DNA of 5,444 nt. Source: an uncultured Lachnospiraceae bacterium (GTDB taxonomy: Bacteria; Bacillota; Clostridia; Lachnospirales; Anaerotignaceae). Within the stretch, counting starts at the first letter, position 1. Every line of letters begins with the position of its first letter. The stretch lies in contig CALWSX010000102.1 in assembly GCA_944384285.1 (NCBI GenBank), positions 1-5,444 of the forward strand, written 5' to 3'. The position numbers and the translations under genes are program-made. Below are positions 5,248 through 5,444 of the stretch, piece after piece. Below the pieces are notes generated by a model, which had not been told where the DNA came from, did not search any database, and worked only from the letters and a program-made list of their open reading frames with translations.

Positions 5248-5444
5248 TTATTTATAATATTCAAATTCTAAGTCGTAAATTCTAACTGTATCGCCTTCTT
5301 GAATACCTTTTTCTTCAAGAGCGTCAATAATACCTTTTTCTCTTAAATATTTTGAGAAGAAAGCATAGCCTTTTTCTGTGTCTATATTTGTATAGCCTAT
5401 CATTTTTTCTACGCCTGTACCTGTAACAACATAATAGTTGTCAT
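5248..5444 (-). CDS. obgE: GTPase Obg (CgtA), C-terminal OCT domain; 5' end outside window
   Basis: Obg is an essential GTPase that acts in large ribosomal subunit assembly and stress responses. Only the last 64 residues are visible, beginning DNYYVVTGTGVEKMIGYTNI after two bases of a split codon at the window edge. They match the C-terminal OCT domain found in Gram-positive Obg proteins: the FxV.G..VE-like opening, TNIDTEKGYAFFSKYLREKGI, ALEEKGIQEGDTVRI, and the ending DLEFEYYK before TAA (5250-5248). The GTPase domain itself lies outside, so the assignment rests on this domain alone. It is the last gene of its transcript, with a terminator 9 bp beyond the stop, and reads in the same direction as uraA without sharing its promoter. 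Confidence 0.85.
   Translation of the reverse strand, partial: DNYYVVTGTGVEKMIGYTNIDTEKGYAFFSKYLREKGIIDALEEKGIQEGDTVRIYDLEFEYYK

Noticed and set aside
1..5444. Search for CRISPR arrays, insertion sequences, tRNA/rRNA, phage or defence genes
   Set aside because: No spaced repeats, terminal inverted repeats, transposase motifs or RNA-gene signatures are visible; nearly all of the window is accounted for by six conventional genes and their short spacers.

Overview
This is an ordinary-looking stretch of chromosome from a low-GC Gram-positive bacterium. A Clostridia-like member of the Bacillota is my best guess. The basis is the strong AT bias, near-consensus GGAGG/GAGGTGAT ribosome binding sites, and gene families typical of that group (a short-form Orn/Lys/Arg decarboxylase, a YkvI-type membrane protein, an NCS2 uracil permease, RNase R and Obg). 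I cannot name the genus from this sequence.

Layout. Position 1-582 (+) is the C-terminal part of RNase R, ending at a strong hairpin terminator (591-623). That hairpin also serves the convergent minus-strand unit. That unit reads leftward: a DUF3788-family protein (2489-2076), then a PLP-dependent decarboxylase (2034-622), 41 bp apart and probably co-transcribed. A 238-bp AT-rich divergent intergenic region (2490-2727) separates it from a plus-strand YkvI-family membrane protein (2728-3774). The intergenic region holds candidate promoters for both directions and a terminator-like hairpin with a T8 tract inside the likely decarboxylase-operon leader. A 12-bp-stem hairpin (3799-3825) then separates the YkvI gene from a convergent uracil permease (5079-3832, minus). 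The permease has its own promoter and a very short leader. Upstream of it lies the terminator of the next minus-strand gene, the 3' end of obg (5444-5248).

Two starts were revised from the longest reading frame on the strength of their ribosome binding sites. The decarboxylase begins at 2034 rather than 2064. The permease begins at 5079 rather than at a GTG at 5091, which lies inside the Shine-Dalgarno sequence.

The genes do not form one pathway. They are neighbouring housekeeping and transport functions: RNA decay, amino-acid decarboxylation (probably polyamine-related), an orphan transporter-like protein, uracil uptake and a ribosome-associated GTPase. I see no mobile element, CRISPR array, RNA gene or defence-like system. 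The points most worth a second look are the possible attenuator ahead of the DUF3788-decarboxylase pair, the pairing of those two genes, and a 20-bp exact repeat inside the YkvI gene.
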